Of a stretch of 55,509 bases of DNA, positions 1-7,202 are shown one piece after another; the first letter of the stretch is position 1, and each line of letters starts with the position of its first letter. The position numbers and the translations under genes were made by a program. The DNA comes from Cryptosporangium aurantiacum (GTDB taxonomy: Bacteria; Actinomycetota; Actinomycetes; Mycobacteriales; Cryptosporangiaceae): positions 1 through 55,509 of the forward strand of contig NZ_FRCS01000033.1 in the NCBI RefSeq assembly GCF_900143005.1. The letters are read 5' to 3'. The notes beneath the pieces were generated by a model. It saw only the letters and a list, made by a program, of their open reading frames with translations, had not been told where the DNA came from and made no database searches.

Positions 1-464
1 CCGGCAGCGGCTCCGGCCGTGGTCCCCGGGTCTGGGTTCCCGGTAGCCGCTGGGTCCCCGGACCCGGCGACGGCGGACGCACCGACCTCGGCGACACCCT
101 CCCCCTCGAAGCCATCGACCGCATCGCCTGCGACGCCGCGATCAACCGCATCATCCTCGGACCCGACGACGTCCCCATCGCCGTCGGACGCCGCACCCGC
201 CTCGTCCCACCCACCATGCGCCGCGGCCTGGTCGTAAGGGACCAGGGCTGCCGATTCCACTACTGCACCCGCCCACCCCACTGGACCCAAGCCCACCACA
301 TCATCCCCTGGACCCACGGCGGACCAACCGACATGAACAACCTCATCCTCCTATGCGGTTTCCATCACCACCGCGTCCACGACGAAGGCTGGACCCTCCA
401 ACTCGACGGACAAGAACTCACCATCCGCCGACCCGACGGCACCATCCTCGACCCACCCGACTAG
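1..464 (+). CDS. HNH endonuclease of the DUF222 family, C-terminal part (5' end outside the window)
   Basis: The frame is open from base 3 with no stop, so the gene enters from the left. The readable part begins in the end of the DUF222 region (IDRIACDAAINRIILGPDD, then VGRRTRLVPPTMRRGLVVRD) and continues into an HNH nuclease domain: a zinc-knuckle-like pair in GCRFHYC, then HHIIPWTHGG, NLILLC and HHHRVHDEGW. These are the usual metal and catalytic positions of the family, which is multi-copy in actinobacteria (REP13E12-like) and probably has mobile or selfish behaviour. The product would be a DNA endonuclease; its target is unknown. The end RRPDGTILDPPD resembles the ten residues readable at the opposite end of the window on the other strand. 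Identification is firm; the function in the cell is not known. Confidence 0.85.
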   Translation, partial: GSGSGRGPRVWVPGSRWVPGPGDGGRTDLGDTLPLEAIDRIACDAAINRIILGPDDVPIAVGRRTRLVPPTMRRGLVVRDQGCRFHYCTRPPHWTQAHHIIPWTHGGPTDMNNLILLCGFHHHRVHDEGWTLQLDGQELTIRRPDGTILDPPD

Positions 465-506
465 CAACCCCAACAGCCAAAACAGCCGGGCGCCACCCGG
501 CACGCA

Positions 507-530
507 GGCATGCCGGGACGCCGGCATGCC
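507..530. terminator. Perfect 10-bp stem-loop downstream of the HNH gene
   Basis: GGCATGCCGG (507-516) and CCGGCATGCC (521-530) are exact inverted copies separated by GACG. It lies 42 bases after the HNH stop codon and there is no T-tract, as is common for actinobacterial terminators. Its right arm continues into a block (522-534) that recurs after the HNH gene at the right end of the window, so it may belong to a repeated 3' flank rather than being only a terminator. Confidence 0.5.
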
Positions 531-563
531 CACGAGCCTCCGGCGCGCCGAGCCCTCGCCGAC

Positions 564-630
564 CCACACTGGGGCCCCTCGAACCGGCCGAGCCACACTG
601 GGGCCCCTCGAACCGGCCGAGCCACGCTGG
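564..630. repeat. 29-bp tandem repeat, two full copies plus a partial third
   Basis: Bases 564-592 and 593-621 are identical 29-base units beginning CCACACTGGGGCCCC and ending AACCGGCCGAG; a third copy starts at 622 and breaks off after about nine bases. It sits in the 193-base gap between the HNH gene and the convergent SUKH-4-like gene. I see no ORF in the gap. It may be the end of a dispersed repeat. Confidence 0.7.
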
Positions 631-657
631 GCAAGTCGGCGTGCCCGCTGCGCGTAT

Positions 658-1332
658 TCAGAGGTCGTCGAGGATGGCCTCCACCCACACGGAGTCGAGA
701 TCGCGATCGTCCAGCGTGGGGTCGAGCGACGTCATTCTGGCGAGGAACGTCGCGCACGATCGTTCCACTTCGGCGTGGTGCTGTTCGTGGGCCTCGAACG
801 GCTCCGTGTAATCGGGTGCGGGATTCGCCCTGAGCAGTTCGACGGCCGCGTACCAGCGCCAGGCGACCTCTACGAACGCCGCCACCGACGCGTTGAAATA
901 GCAGACCGCCGGGCGGTAGAGATCCGGATGGTGAGGGCGCAGCTGTTCGTGGACGTCATCGGTGGTCAACGGGCGCGCGCGGATCCCCATGACCCGTCCG
1001 GTGCCGGCGATCGCCCCGACTCGAATCGTGAGGTCCGGATTGAAGTCGGCGCCGTAGACGCCCAACAAGTACAGCTGTGCGTCTGCCGAGATCAGCCGGC
1101 GTTCTGGCTCACCGGCAACAGTGGGTTTCAGCGTAGGACGCGAGGCGGGTTGGAGCGTGGGGCGCAGTAGTGGCCCGTCGGGCAGTCCCCACTGCCGCAG
1201 CGCCGAACGGTCCGGTTCGGGCAGGTGCCAGTGCTCGACGACCGCATCGAACTGAACCTGCGCCTGCGGCACGATCACCGAAGACAGCGGCGCGCCGAGG
1301 AGGGCCAGCATCTCGTCGTAGAGCCTTCGCAC
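658..1332 (-). CDS. SUKH-4-like family immunity protein (orphan)
   Basis: A 224-residue protein without signal peptide or membrane segment. The layout fits the SUKH-4 group: an LRQWGLPDGPLL segment near residue 45, a central strand region LYLLGVYGADFN, and a conserved-looking YFNASVAAFVEVAWRWYAA stretch about two thirds along. SUKH proteins neutralise nuclease and deaminase toxins of polymorphic or contact-dependent systems; that role is inferred from the family. The GTG start at 1332 has GGAGG five bases upstream, which decides it over internal ATG codons. No toxin gene is visible next to it: the 258 bases upstream (1333-1590) hold no convincing ORF, only a 12-bp direct repeat CGACCCGAAGCG at 1539-1550 and 1563-1574. 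Confidence 0.6.
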   Translation of the reverse strand: MRRLYDEMLALLGAPLSSVIVPQAQVQFDAVVEHWHLPEPDRSALRQWGLPDGPLLRPTLQPASRPTLKPTVAGEPERRLISADAQLYLLGVYGADFNPDLTIRVGAIAGTGRVMGIRARPLTTDDVHEQLRPHHPDLYRPAVCYFNASVAAFVEVAWRWYAAVELLRANPAPDYTEPFEAHEQHHAEVERSCATFLARMTSLDPTLDDRDLDSVWVEAILDDL

Positions 1333-1590
1333 TCTCGCCTCCGGGAGCGACGACCGCCGTGGACCGTTCCGGCGTCACCGCCCGACCGGCAGCGACGGCA
1401 CCGCGCTGGAGTATGCCCACCCGCTGAACGTGATCCCGATCGGACCTCACTCGGTAGCTGCGGCGGCCCTGCTCCGCGCTGCGGCAGCGCCGATCAGATG
1501 CACCGCTGGCGTCGTCGGCCAGCCAGGCTCCCTAAATCCGACCCGAAGCGTGAATGAAACGTCGACCCGAAGCGCGTCGTCGGCTGCTCG

Positions 1591-2298
1591 TTAGAACGGC
1601 TGAAACTGTTCGAAGGGCGGCTCGAACGACGGATCGGGCAGTCTCATGGCCCGGCAGCGGGGCACGGTCTCACCAGCCGGGTCGTCACCGATGAACCGGT
1701 GGGTGCCGCTGTCGAAGGCGCCGGGGACCTCCGCCCAGCCGAGATTCCGCTCGTAGTAGCGCACCGCGGCCCGCACCGACGGCGTCCAATCATCGTCCAG
1801 AACGATCAGGCCACCCGGCCGGACGATCTTCCGGAGGAAGTAGAGGTCGACGACCACCTCGTGGAATCGGTGACTGCCGTCGACGAACGCGGCGTCGGCC
1901 AGAACGCCGTCGGTGAGTAGTTGCGGCAGGGCGACCGAGGAAGGGACCGTCAGCAGGCTGGTGATCGAGTCTGCTCCGGCCGAGCGCAGCAGGTTCCATC
2001 CGACGTCGGAGAACGCCTGTTGTTGGAACGGATCGATGACGATGTGCCGGGGCTGCGGGGACGCGACGACCAGGAGGGCTTCGGCAATCGCGAGAGCGGA
2101 ACTGCCGTAGGCGAGCCCAACCTCAACGACCGTCTGTGCCCGGTCGGCGATCAGAAGGTCGCGGAGCAGGTCACAGTCTCGCTCAGGCAGCGTGACGATC
2201 TCAAAATCTCGTTCCGGGCCCCGCGTCCACGCCGGACCCTCACGCACGAGCCGGCCACGCGCCTCCCGGACTCGTCCCAGTCGATCGTCGATTCTCAC
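1591..2298 (-). CDS. Class I SAM-dependent methyltransferase (Methyltransf_24 type)
   Basis: A 235-residue soluble protein. Motif I of the Rossmann-like fold is VVEVGLAYGSSALAIAEAL (around residue 57), followed by an acidic strand end HIVIDPFQ, then DAAFVDGSHRFHEVVVDL and RPGGLIVLDDDW, the pattern of the small-molecule methyltransferases with a GSH motif. The substrate cannot be told. GTG start. It lies 43 bases downstream of the VOC gene on the same strand and is probably cotranscribed with it. The C-terminus (CRAMRLPDPSFEPPF) is proline- and phenylalanine-rich. Confidence 0.75.
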   Translation of the reverse strand: MRIDDRLGRVREARGRLVREGPAWTRGPERDFEIVTLPERDCDLLRDLLIADRAQTVVEVGLAYGSSALAIAEALLVVASPQPRHIVIDPFQQQAFSDVGWNLLRSAGADSITSLLTVPSSVALPQLLTDGVLADAAFVDGSHRFHEVVVDLYFLRKIVRPGGLIVLDDDWTPSVRAAVRYYERNLGWAEVPGAFDSGTHRFIGDDPAGETVPRCRAMRLPDPSFEPPFEQFQPF

Positions 2299-2341
2299 CC
2301 ACCCCCGTCGGCCATCGGGCCGTTGGCCCTTCAGCGACCGG

Positions 2342-2818
2342 TCACTTGGTCTCCTCGGCCAGCGCGACGAGGATGCCTGCGGGGCCGCGGAGGTAGCAGA
2401 GCCGGTAGCTGTTCTCGTACTGCACCAGCTCGCCGAGGAGTTCGGCGCCGTGTGGCCGCAAGCGATCGACGATGTCGTCGATGTCTTTGACGGCGAACAT
2501 GACGCGATGGTTGCCCAGCGTGTTCGCCGGAGCGAGCGGGTCAGCGACTCGGCTCGTCGGCGAGTGGTACTTGGTCAGCTCGAGCCGCCCGTGGCCGTCC
2601 GGGGTGCGCATCATCGCGATGTCCGATCGGACTCCCTCGAGACCGACCAGGCGATCTACCGCGGCGCCCTCGACCGTCGCCTCGCCTTCCAGCTCCAGCC
2701 CGAGTTCGACGAAGAAGGCTTTCGCGGCCGCGAGGTCGTCGACGACGATCGCGATGTTGTCCAACCGCTGGATCGTCCCGCGCCTCGGGTGGGCGTTCGG
2801 CTGGCCGGTGTCATCCAT
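2342..2818 (-). CDS. VOC (glyoxalase/bleomycin-resistance/dioxygenase) family protein
   Basis: A single protein of two paired beta-alpha-beta-beta-beta units: LDNIAIVVDDLAAAKAFF followed by LELEGEATVEG in the first half, and HRVMFAVKDIDDIVDRL with YLRGPAGILVALAEE in the second. The final acidic residue of ILVALAEE and the His of HRVMF are typical metal ligands, so lyase, dioxygenase or binding activity are all possible. I chose the ATG at 2818 (158 residues) because GGAG lies six bases upstream; a longer reading to 2887 adds an unrelated Arg-rich leader. It probably forms a transcription unit with the methyltransferase downstream. The exact reaction is unknown. Confidence 0.75.
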   Translation of the reverse strand: MDDTGQPNAHPRRGTIQRLDNIAIVVDDLAAAKAFFVELGLELEGEATVEGAAVDRLVGLEGVRSDIAMMRTPDGHGRLELTKYHSPTSRVADPLAPANTLGNHRVMFAVKDIDDIVDRLRPHGAELLGELVQYENSYRLCYLRGPAGILVALAEETK

Positions 2819-2945
2819 GACGATCTCCATTCGGATCTCGTGACCGAGGTTCCGGGGCCGGATGCTCGGTGCCCGCCCACGACGCACCAGGCTATGCGGT
2901 CATAGATCCGGCTGGATTGCCCGGGGCGCTGGACCCCACGTCGGG

Positions 2946-4268
2946 TCAGGCGTAGCGGCTGGAGGGCTCCGGGAGGCCGAGGTTCTCGCGGTGGGTGGCG
3001 CCCCGGTACTCACCGGTGTAGACGCCACGTTTCCGCAGCTCCGGTACGACCAGCTCGACGAACTGCTCGACGCCGACCGGGATCGACGAGAACGCGAGCA
3101 TGAACCCGTCGGCGGCACCGCCGGTGAACCGCTCGGTCATCCAGTCGGCGATCCGGTCCGGGGTGCCCGCGAGGAACCGCCGCCGCAGCATCGCCCGGTT
3201 GACCTCGCGCAGCGTGAACGTGCCCTCCCCCACGACCCGCCGGATCTGCTCGTACACCGACTTGACCTGGTTGGTCGGCACCGAGAGGTCCGGCTGGAAC
3301 TTCTCGTCCATCGGATGGCTGCTCACGTCGAAGTGCAGGTAGTGCGAGAGCCAGTCCAGCGACAACCGGTCCGGGGTCAGCGACTCGATGAGATCGAGGT
3401 ACTCGTCCGCCTCGCGTTGCGTCTCACCGACGATCGGGGAGAGCGCGGGCAGGACCTTGAGGTGATCGGGGTTGCGGCCGTTGGCCGCGGCCCGGCGTTT
3501 GTAGTCGTCGTAGAGCGCCTGCGCGCCGCGGATCCCGCCGCCGTCGAGCGTGAAGACCGCCTCCGCGGTCGCTCCCGCCAACGCCCGACCCGCCTCGGAC
3601 GCCCCGGCCTGGAACAACACCGGACGCCCCTGCGGTGGGCGGGCGATGTTCAGCGGACCGCGGACGGTGAAGAACTCGCCGCGGTGGTCGAGGCGGTGCA
3701 GCTTGCTGGCGTCGGCGAAGTAGCCCGACTCTTTGTCGTAGCGGAACGCGTCGTCGTCCCAGCTGTCCCACAGCCCGTTGACGACGTCGATGAACTCCGC
3801 CGCCCGCCGGTACCGGACCGCGTGGTCGAGGTTCGCGTCCCGGCCGAAGTTCCAGGCTTCCTCGTCGCTCGCGCTGGTGACGACGTTCCAGCCCGCGCGA
3901 CCGCTGCTCAGGAAGTCCAGCGACGCGAGCTTGCGGGCGACGTGGTAGGGCTCGTTGTACGTGGTCGAGACCGTGGCCGCGAGGCCGATCTGCTCGGAGA
4001 CCTGGGACAACGCGCCGAGGAGCGTGAACGGCTCGGTGCGGATGTTGACGACGTGGTCGATGCCGGAGGCAAACCGGTCCCAGACGTACAGCTCGTCGGC
4101 GATGAACAGCGTCGCGAAGCCGCCGCGCTCGGCGGTCCGGGCGAAGTCCCGGTAGTAGCCGACGTCGAGGTACCGCTCGGGCTGCGCGCCGGGTAACCGC
4201 CAGCTGGCGAGGTGCTCGCCGCCCGGATAGAAGATCATCGCGCCAAGGATCATCGACGGCTCGCTCAT
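2946..4268 (-). CDS. LLM-class FMN-dependent monooxygenase (NtaA/SnaA/DszA family)
   Basis: The 440-residue length and motifs match the nitrilotriacetate monooxygenase branch of the bacterial luciferase family: MILGAMIFYPGGEH at the start, SSGRAGWNVVTS (around residue 135), NFGRD, then RPVLFQAGASEAGRALA and a long C-terminal LAGTPDRIADWM segment. These enzymes use FMNH2 supplied by a separate flavin reductase to oxygenate organic sulfur or nitrogen compounds. No reductase or transporter gene is adjacent, so the substrate is open. The ATG at 4268 has only a distant GGAG. It is upstream of the VOC and methyltransferase genes on the same strand (127-base gap), which could form one unit. Confidence 0.85.
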   Translation of the reverse strand: MSEPSMILGAMIFYPGGEHLASWRLPGAQPERYLDVGYYRDFARTAERGGFATLFIADELYVWDRFASGIDHVVNIRTEPFTLLGALSQVSEQIGLAATVSTTYNEPYHVARKLASLDFLSSGRAGWNVVTSASDEEAWNFGRDANLDHAVRYRRAAEFIDVVNGLWDSWDDDAFRYDKESGYFADASKLHRLDHRGEFFTVRGPLNIARPPQGRPVLFQAGASEAGRALAGATAEAVFTLDGGGIRGAQALYDDYKRRAAANGRNPDHLKVLPALSPIVGETQREADEYLDLIESLTPDRLSLDWLSHYLHFDVSSHPMDEKFQPDLSVPTNQVKSVYEQIRRVVGEGTFTLREVNRAMLRRRFLAGTPDRIADWMTERFTGGAADGFMLAFSSIPVGVEQFVELVVPELRKRGVYTGEYRGATHRENLGLPEPSSRYA

Positions 4269-4406
4269 GACGTACCCGACACTCCCCGATCGTCTGGTAT
4301 TCCCAGTTCTTCACTCGGAAAGATAGCCCTTGCCGGGCGGAATATCTGTCGTCGGCTGGCCTTGTACGAAATTAGAGGTTCCGTACGACGAGAAGGAGAA
4401 AGTGGC

Positions 4407-4784
4407 ATGGCCGAGAGACTGGTACTCAAGCCCGGCCCCGATCACCCGATCACGGTCACCCCGAGCACCGACCGGGTCGTCGTCACGGTGGCCGGAAAGG
4501 TCGTCGCGGACAGCCGGAACGCGCTGGCGCTGCAGGAGGCGTCCTACCCGCCGGTGCTCTACGTCCCGCTGGCCGACGTCGACCAGTCCCTGCTCGAGCG
4601 CAGCGCGACCGAGAGCTACTGCCCGTACAAGGGCGACGCGTCGTACTACTCGATCCCGGCCGGCGGTGACAAGGCCGTCGACGCGATCTGGGAGTACCGC
4701 GCGCCGCACCAGCCGGTCGCCGAGATCAAGGACCACGTCGCGTTCTATCCCGACCGGGTCGACTCGATCTCGGTCGACGCCTAG
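4407..4784 (+). CDS. DUF427 domain-containing protein
   Basis: 125 residues, soluble. The DUF427 fold signature is visible: RVVVTVAGKVVADSRNALAL, YPPVLYVPLADVD, then SYCPYKGDASYYSI and VAFYPDRVDSISVD. In this family a beta-barrel carries a conserved CPYKG segment; no enzymatic role is established. The ATG at 4407 follows AAGGAG (4393-4398) at eight bases, so longer upstream readings are not needed. The gene is divergent from the monooxygenase, with a shared 138-base promoter region, and convergent with the DUF72 gene. Confidence 0.85.
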   Translation: MAERLVLKPGPDHPITVTPSTDRVVVTVAGKVVADSRNALALQEASYPPVLYVPLADVDQSLLERSATESYCPYKGDASYYSIPAGGDKAVDAIWEYRAPHQPVAEIKDHVAFYPDRVDSISVDA

Positions 4785-4791
4785 AAGCCGG

Positions 4792-4834
4792 CCCCTAGAA
4801 CAGGGCCCCTAGAACAGGGCCCCCTAGAACAGGG
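4792..4834. terminator. Three 14-bp repeats between convergent genes, each a small hairpin
   Basis: CCCCTAGAACAGGG occurs at 4792-4805, 4806-4819 and 4821-4834 with one extra C before the last copy. Each unit can fold as CCCT-AGAAC-AGGG on either strand, so the array could act as a bidirectional terminator for the DUF427 and DUF72 genes. The last copy contains the stop codon (4824-4826) and final codons of the DUF72 gene, so the other two look like duplications of that gene end. Confidence 0.55.
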
Positions 4835-5675
4835 TCAGCGGTTCGACCGGGGCGGGGTCCGGGAGCGGGTCCAGCGCAGGCACGCGAGCCCGGACCTCGT
4901 CGTGGAAGCGGCGGGCGAGCGCCGGGGCGTCCGCGTTGTCGGGCGTGTGGACGAAGACCGTCGGCGAGCGGCCCTCGCGGAGCCACTCGACGACGGTCTC
5001 GACCCACGGCTGCCAGCCCTCGACGGTCCGCGCGACCTCGTCGCGTCCGAGGTACCGGACGATCGGCCGGTCGGTGAGCGCGACCGCGCGCCGGGCCACC
5101 CGCGGCTTCTTCGTCCACGCGTCGCGCTCGGCGTCGCTCGTCGGTGCGGACCGGAAGAACGCCGTGGTGTCGAACGGCACCCATTCGGCGCCGGCGCGCG
5201 TCAGCACGTCCTCCAGCTCCGCGGTCGCACGGGCGTCGTCGAAAAACGCCGGGTGCCGCACCTCGACCGCGTACCGGAAGGATCCGGGCAGCCGCCGGAG
5301 GAAGTTCGCGAGCAGCGGCACGTCGGCGGGGCCGAACGACCCCGGCAACTGCACCCACAGCGCGTCGGCGCGCGGGCCGAGCGGCTCGACCGCGTCGAGG
5401 AACGCCCGAACCTCCTGCTCGACGCCGGTGAAACGACGCTCGTGCGTCACGGCCTTCGGGAACTTCACGACGAACCGGAAGTCGGGGCCGGTCTGCGCGG
5501 CCCAGGTGGCCACCGTCTCACGGGTCGGCGTCGCGTAGAACGTCGTGTTGCCCTCGACCGCGTCGCACCACCCCGCGTAGGCCCGCAGACGCTCCCCGGC
5601 CGGCAGCGGATGCGGCAGGAACCGTCCCTGCCAGGCCTTGTGCGTCCACATCGCGCAGCCCACGGCAAGACGCAC
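4824..5675 (-). CDS. DUF72 domain-containing protein
   Basis: 283 residues with the TIM-barrel-like DUF72 pattern: MRLAVGCAMWTHKAWQGRFLP, NTTFYATPTRETVATWA, FRFVVKFPKAVTHERR, ADALWVQLPGSFGP, FRYAVEVRHPAFF and FVHTPDN near the end. The family is widespread and structurally characterised but has no assigned reaction. The protein ends PVEPLTLF, and its stop codon lies in the 14-bp repeat array described at 4792-4834. It is convergent with the DUF427 gene. Function unknown; family assignment is firm. Confidence 0.88.
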   Translation of the reverse strand: MRLAVGCAMWTHKAWQGRFLPHPLPAGERLRAYAGWCDAVEGNTTFYATPTRETVATWAAQTGPDFRFVVKFPKAVTHERRFTGVEQEVRAFLDAVEPLGPRADALWVQLPGSFGPADVPLLANFLRRLPGSFRYAVEVRHPAFFDDARATAELEDVLTRAGAEWVPFDTTAFFRSAPTSDAERDAWTKKPRVARRAVALTDRPIVRYLGRDEVARTVEGWQPWVETVVEWLREGRSPTVFVHTPDNADAPALARRFHDEVRARVPALDPLPDPAPVEPLTLF

Positions 5676-5715
5676 GTCCCCGACCTACTCCCTCTCGACG
5701 ATCGACCGCTCCAGC

Positions 5716-6975
5716 CTAGGTCGCCAGGAGCGCCGACGGCGTCGCGCGGCCGGGCTCGGGTTCCTCGTCGCCGCGCCGCGGCTCCGGAGCACCGGATTCG
5801 GTGCCGGGCTCGTCGTCGGTGACCGGGTCGTCGGTCAGGCGGCTGCCGCGGACGTCGCGCAGCAGCTCGTAGCCGGCGATCACCAGCGCGACGAGCATCA
5901 GCGCGGACAGCACCTTCCGGTCGACGTACGTCCCCGGCGGCCCACCCCGCAGCATGAACGGCAAATACGACAAGAACGACGCCACTTGGACGAGAAGCGG
6001 CAGGTACCAGCGGCGCGGCACGTAGAACGCGAGGATCAGCGTCAGCACGTCGGCGAGGTAGAAGTAACGCTCGTGCATCCGGGGCTGGAGGAACGGCACC
6101 AGGATCCCGAAACAGGCAGCCGCGGTGACGATCCGCGTCCGGTCCAGTTCGGTGCGCGTCGCGGTGAGCACCCAGCAGATGCCGAGCACCGCCGCGGCGG
6201 CGAGCAGCGTCCCGATCGCGGCCATCTCCACGGCGCCGACCCGCACGTCGAAGAACTGGTAGATCGTGGGTCCGCCGCGGACCAGGCGCTTCGGGTCGTC
6301 GAGCTGGTGGAAGTAGAGCGTCAGCACCTCGATCGGGTCCCGCCCGATCAGCATGATCGGGACGTCGACCGCCACGTAGACGACCGGCGCGATGAGCAAC
6401 GTCCGCCAGCGCACCAGGCCGCCCAGCAGCAGCAGCGCCAGCACCGGGAAGATGAAGATGCCCAGCGGCTTGAACGCGTAGGCCAGCGCGCAGAACGAGA
6501 CCGCGAGCCACGGCCGGTCACGCAAGAAGAAGTAGAGCGCGCCGACGCAGAACGAGGCCCAGATCGAGTCGCACTGGCCGTACATCGACGCGTTCACGAC
6601 CACGGTCGGCAGGAACACCGTGATCAGCGCGGCCGCCGCCGGGATCCGCCAGCCGGTGTACTTGAGCGCCACGATCCGGTAGACGAACCAGGCGAGCACC
6701 ACGTCGAACACGACGAAGATCGCCTTGAGGTTGAACAGCAGCTCACCGGGCAGCCAACCGGCCAGCATGAGCAGGTAGAGGAACGGCGCGTTGTAGTTGC
6801 CGACCGCCGAGTCCCAGCCGTGTTCTTGTAAGTGGGCGTACCAGTCGAAGAAGACCTGCATGTCGGCGGTGACGTAGTTCCGCCCGACGAATCGGGCCGC
6901 TACCGCGAGGACCACCAGCGCGGCGAGCACCGCCCACTCCGCGGGGGGCACCGAACGCAGGCGTTGAAGTGTCAT
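5716..6975 (-). CDS. Polytopic GT-C-like mannosyltransferase (Gpi18-related)
   Basis: A 419-residue integral membrane protein with about ten hydrophobic segments. The first luminal or external loop after segment 1 contains YVTADMQVFFDWYAHL, followed by GNYNAPFLYLLML, and later NASMYGQCDSIWASF and LQPRMHERYFYLADVL; this order is that of the Gpi18-like polyprenyl-phosphate-dependent mannosyltransferases (COG5542). It would glycosylate an extracytoplasmic acceptor, possibly cell-wall glycan or protein. The C-terminal 45 residues are charged and Pro/Glu-rich. I chose ATG 6975, next to the first membrane segment, over a TTG at 7056 that would add an Arg/Ser-rich leader. It is divergent from the acyltransferase. 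Confidence 0.75.
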   Translation of the reverse strand: MTLQRLRSVPPAEWAVLAALVVLAVAARFVGRNYVTADMQVFFDWYAHLQEHGWDSAVGNYNAPFLYLLMLAGWLPGELLFNLKAIFVVFDVVLAWFVYRIVALKYTGWRIPAAAALITVFLPTVVVNASMYGQCDSIWASFCVGALYFFLRDRPWLAVSFCALAYAFKPLGIFIFPVLALLLLGGLVRWRTLLIAPVVYVAVDVPIMLIGRDPIEVLTLYFHQLDDPKRLVRGGPTIYQFFDVRVGAVEMAAIGTLLAAAAVLGICWVLTATRTELDRTRIVTAAACFGILVPFLQPRMHERYFYLADVLTLILAFYVPRRWYLPLLVQVASFLSYLPFMLRGGPPGTYVDRKVLSALMLVALVIAGYELLRDVRGSRLTDDPVTDDEPGTESGAPEPRRGDEEPEPGRATPSALLAT

Positions 6976-7128
6976 GCGAGGAGAACTCCGTCGACCGGTG
7001 GGCGTGAGTGACGATCGTAAACGCCGCGTCACCCGCCGAGTACTTGCCGGTGCCAACCTCTGGACCGGAGGTTAAGGGTGAATCAATTCGGCGGGTGCGG
7101 ATGAACCGGATGGAGTCGCCCTACTAGT

Positions 7129-7144
7129 CTGAGAGTTCTCTCAG
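7129..7144. promoter_or_regulatory. Perfect 7-bp inverted repeat in a divergent intergenic region
   Basis: CTGAGAG (7129-7135) and CTCTCAG (7138-7144) flank TT. It is 58 bases upstream of the acyltransferase start and 153 bases from the mannosyltransferase start. It has the size of a regulator operator, but no regulator is encoded nearby and no clear -10/-35 pair is visible. Confidence 0.35.
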
Positions 7145-7202
7145 GAACCACCTGCGTCCGCCTGGTCGGCAGGCGTCACCGATCGCTTGGAGTCCCCATC
7201 CG

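Noticed and set aside
1333-1590. Small toxin ORF partnering the SUKH-4-like gene
   Set aside because: All frames in the interval are short, Arg/Ala-rich and lack start signals or nuclease or deaminase motifs.
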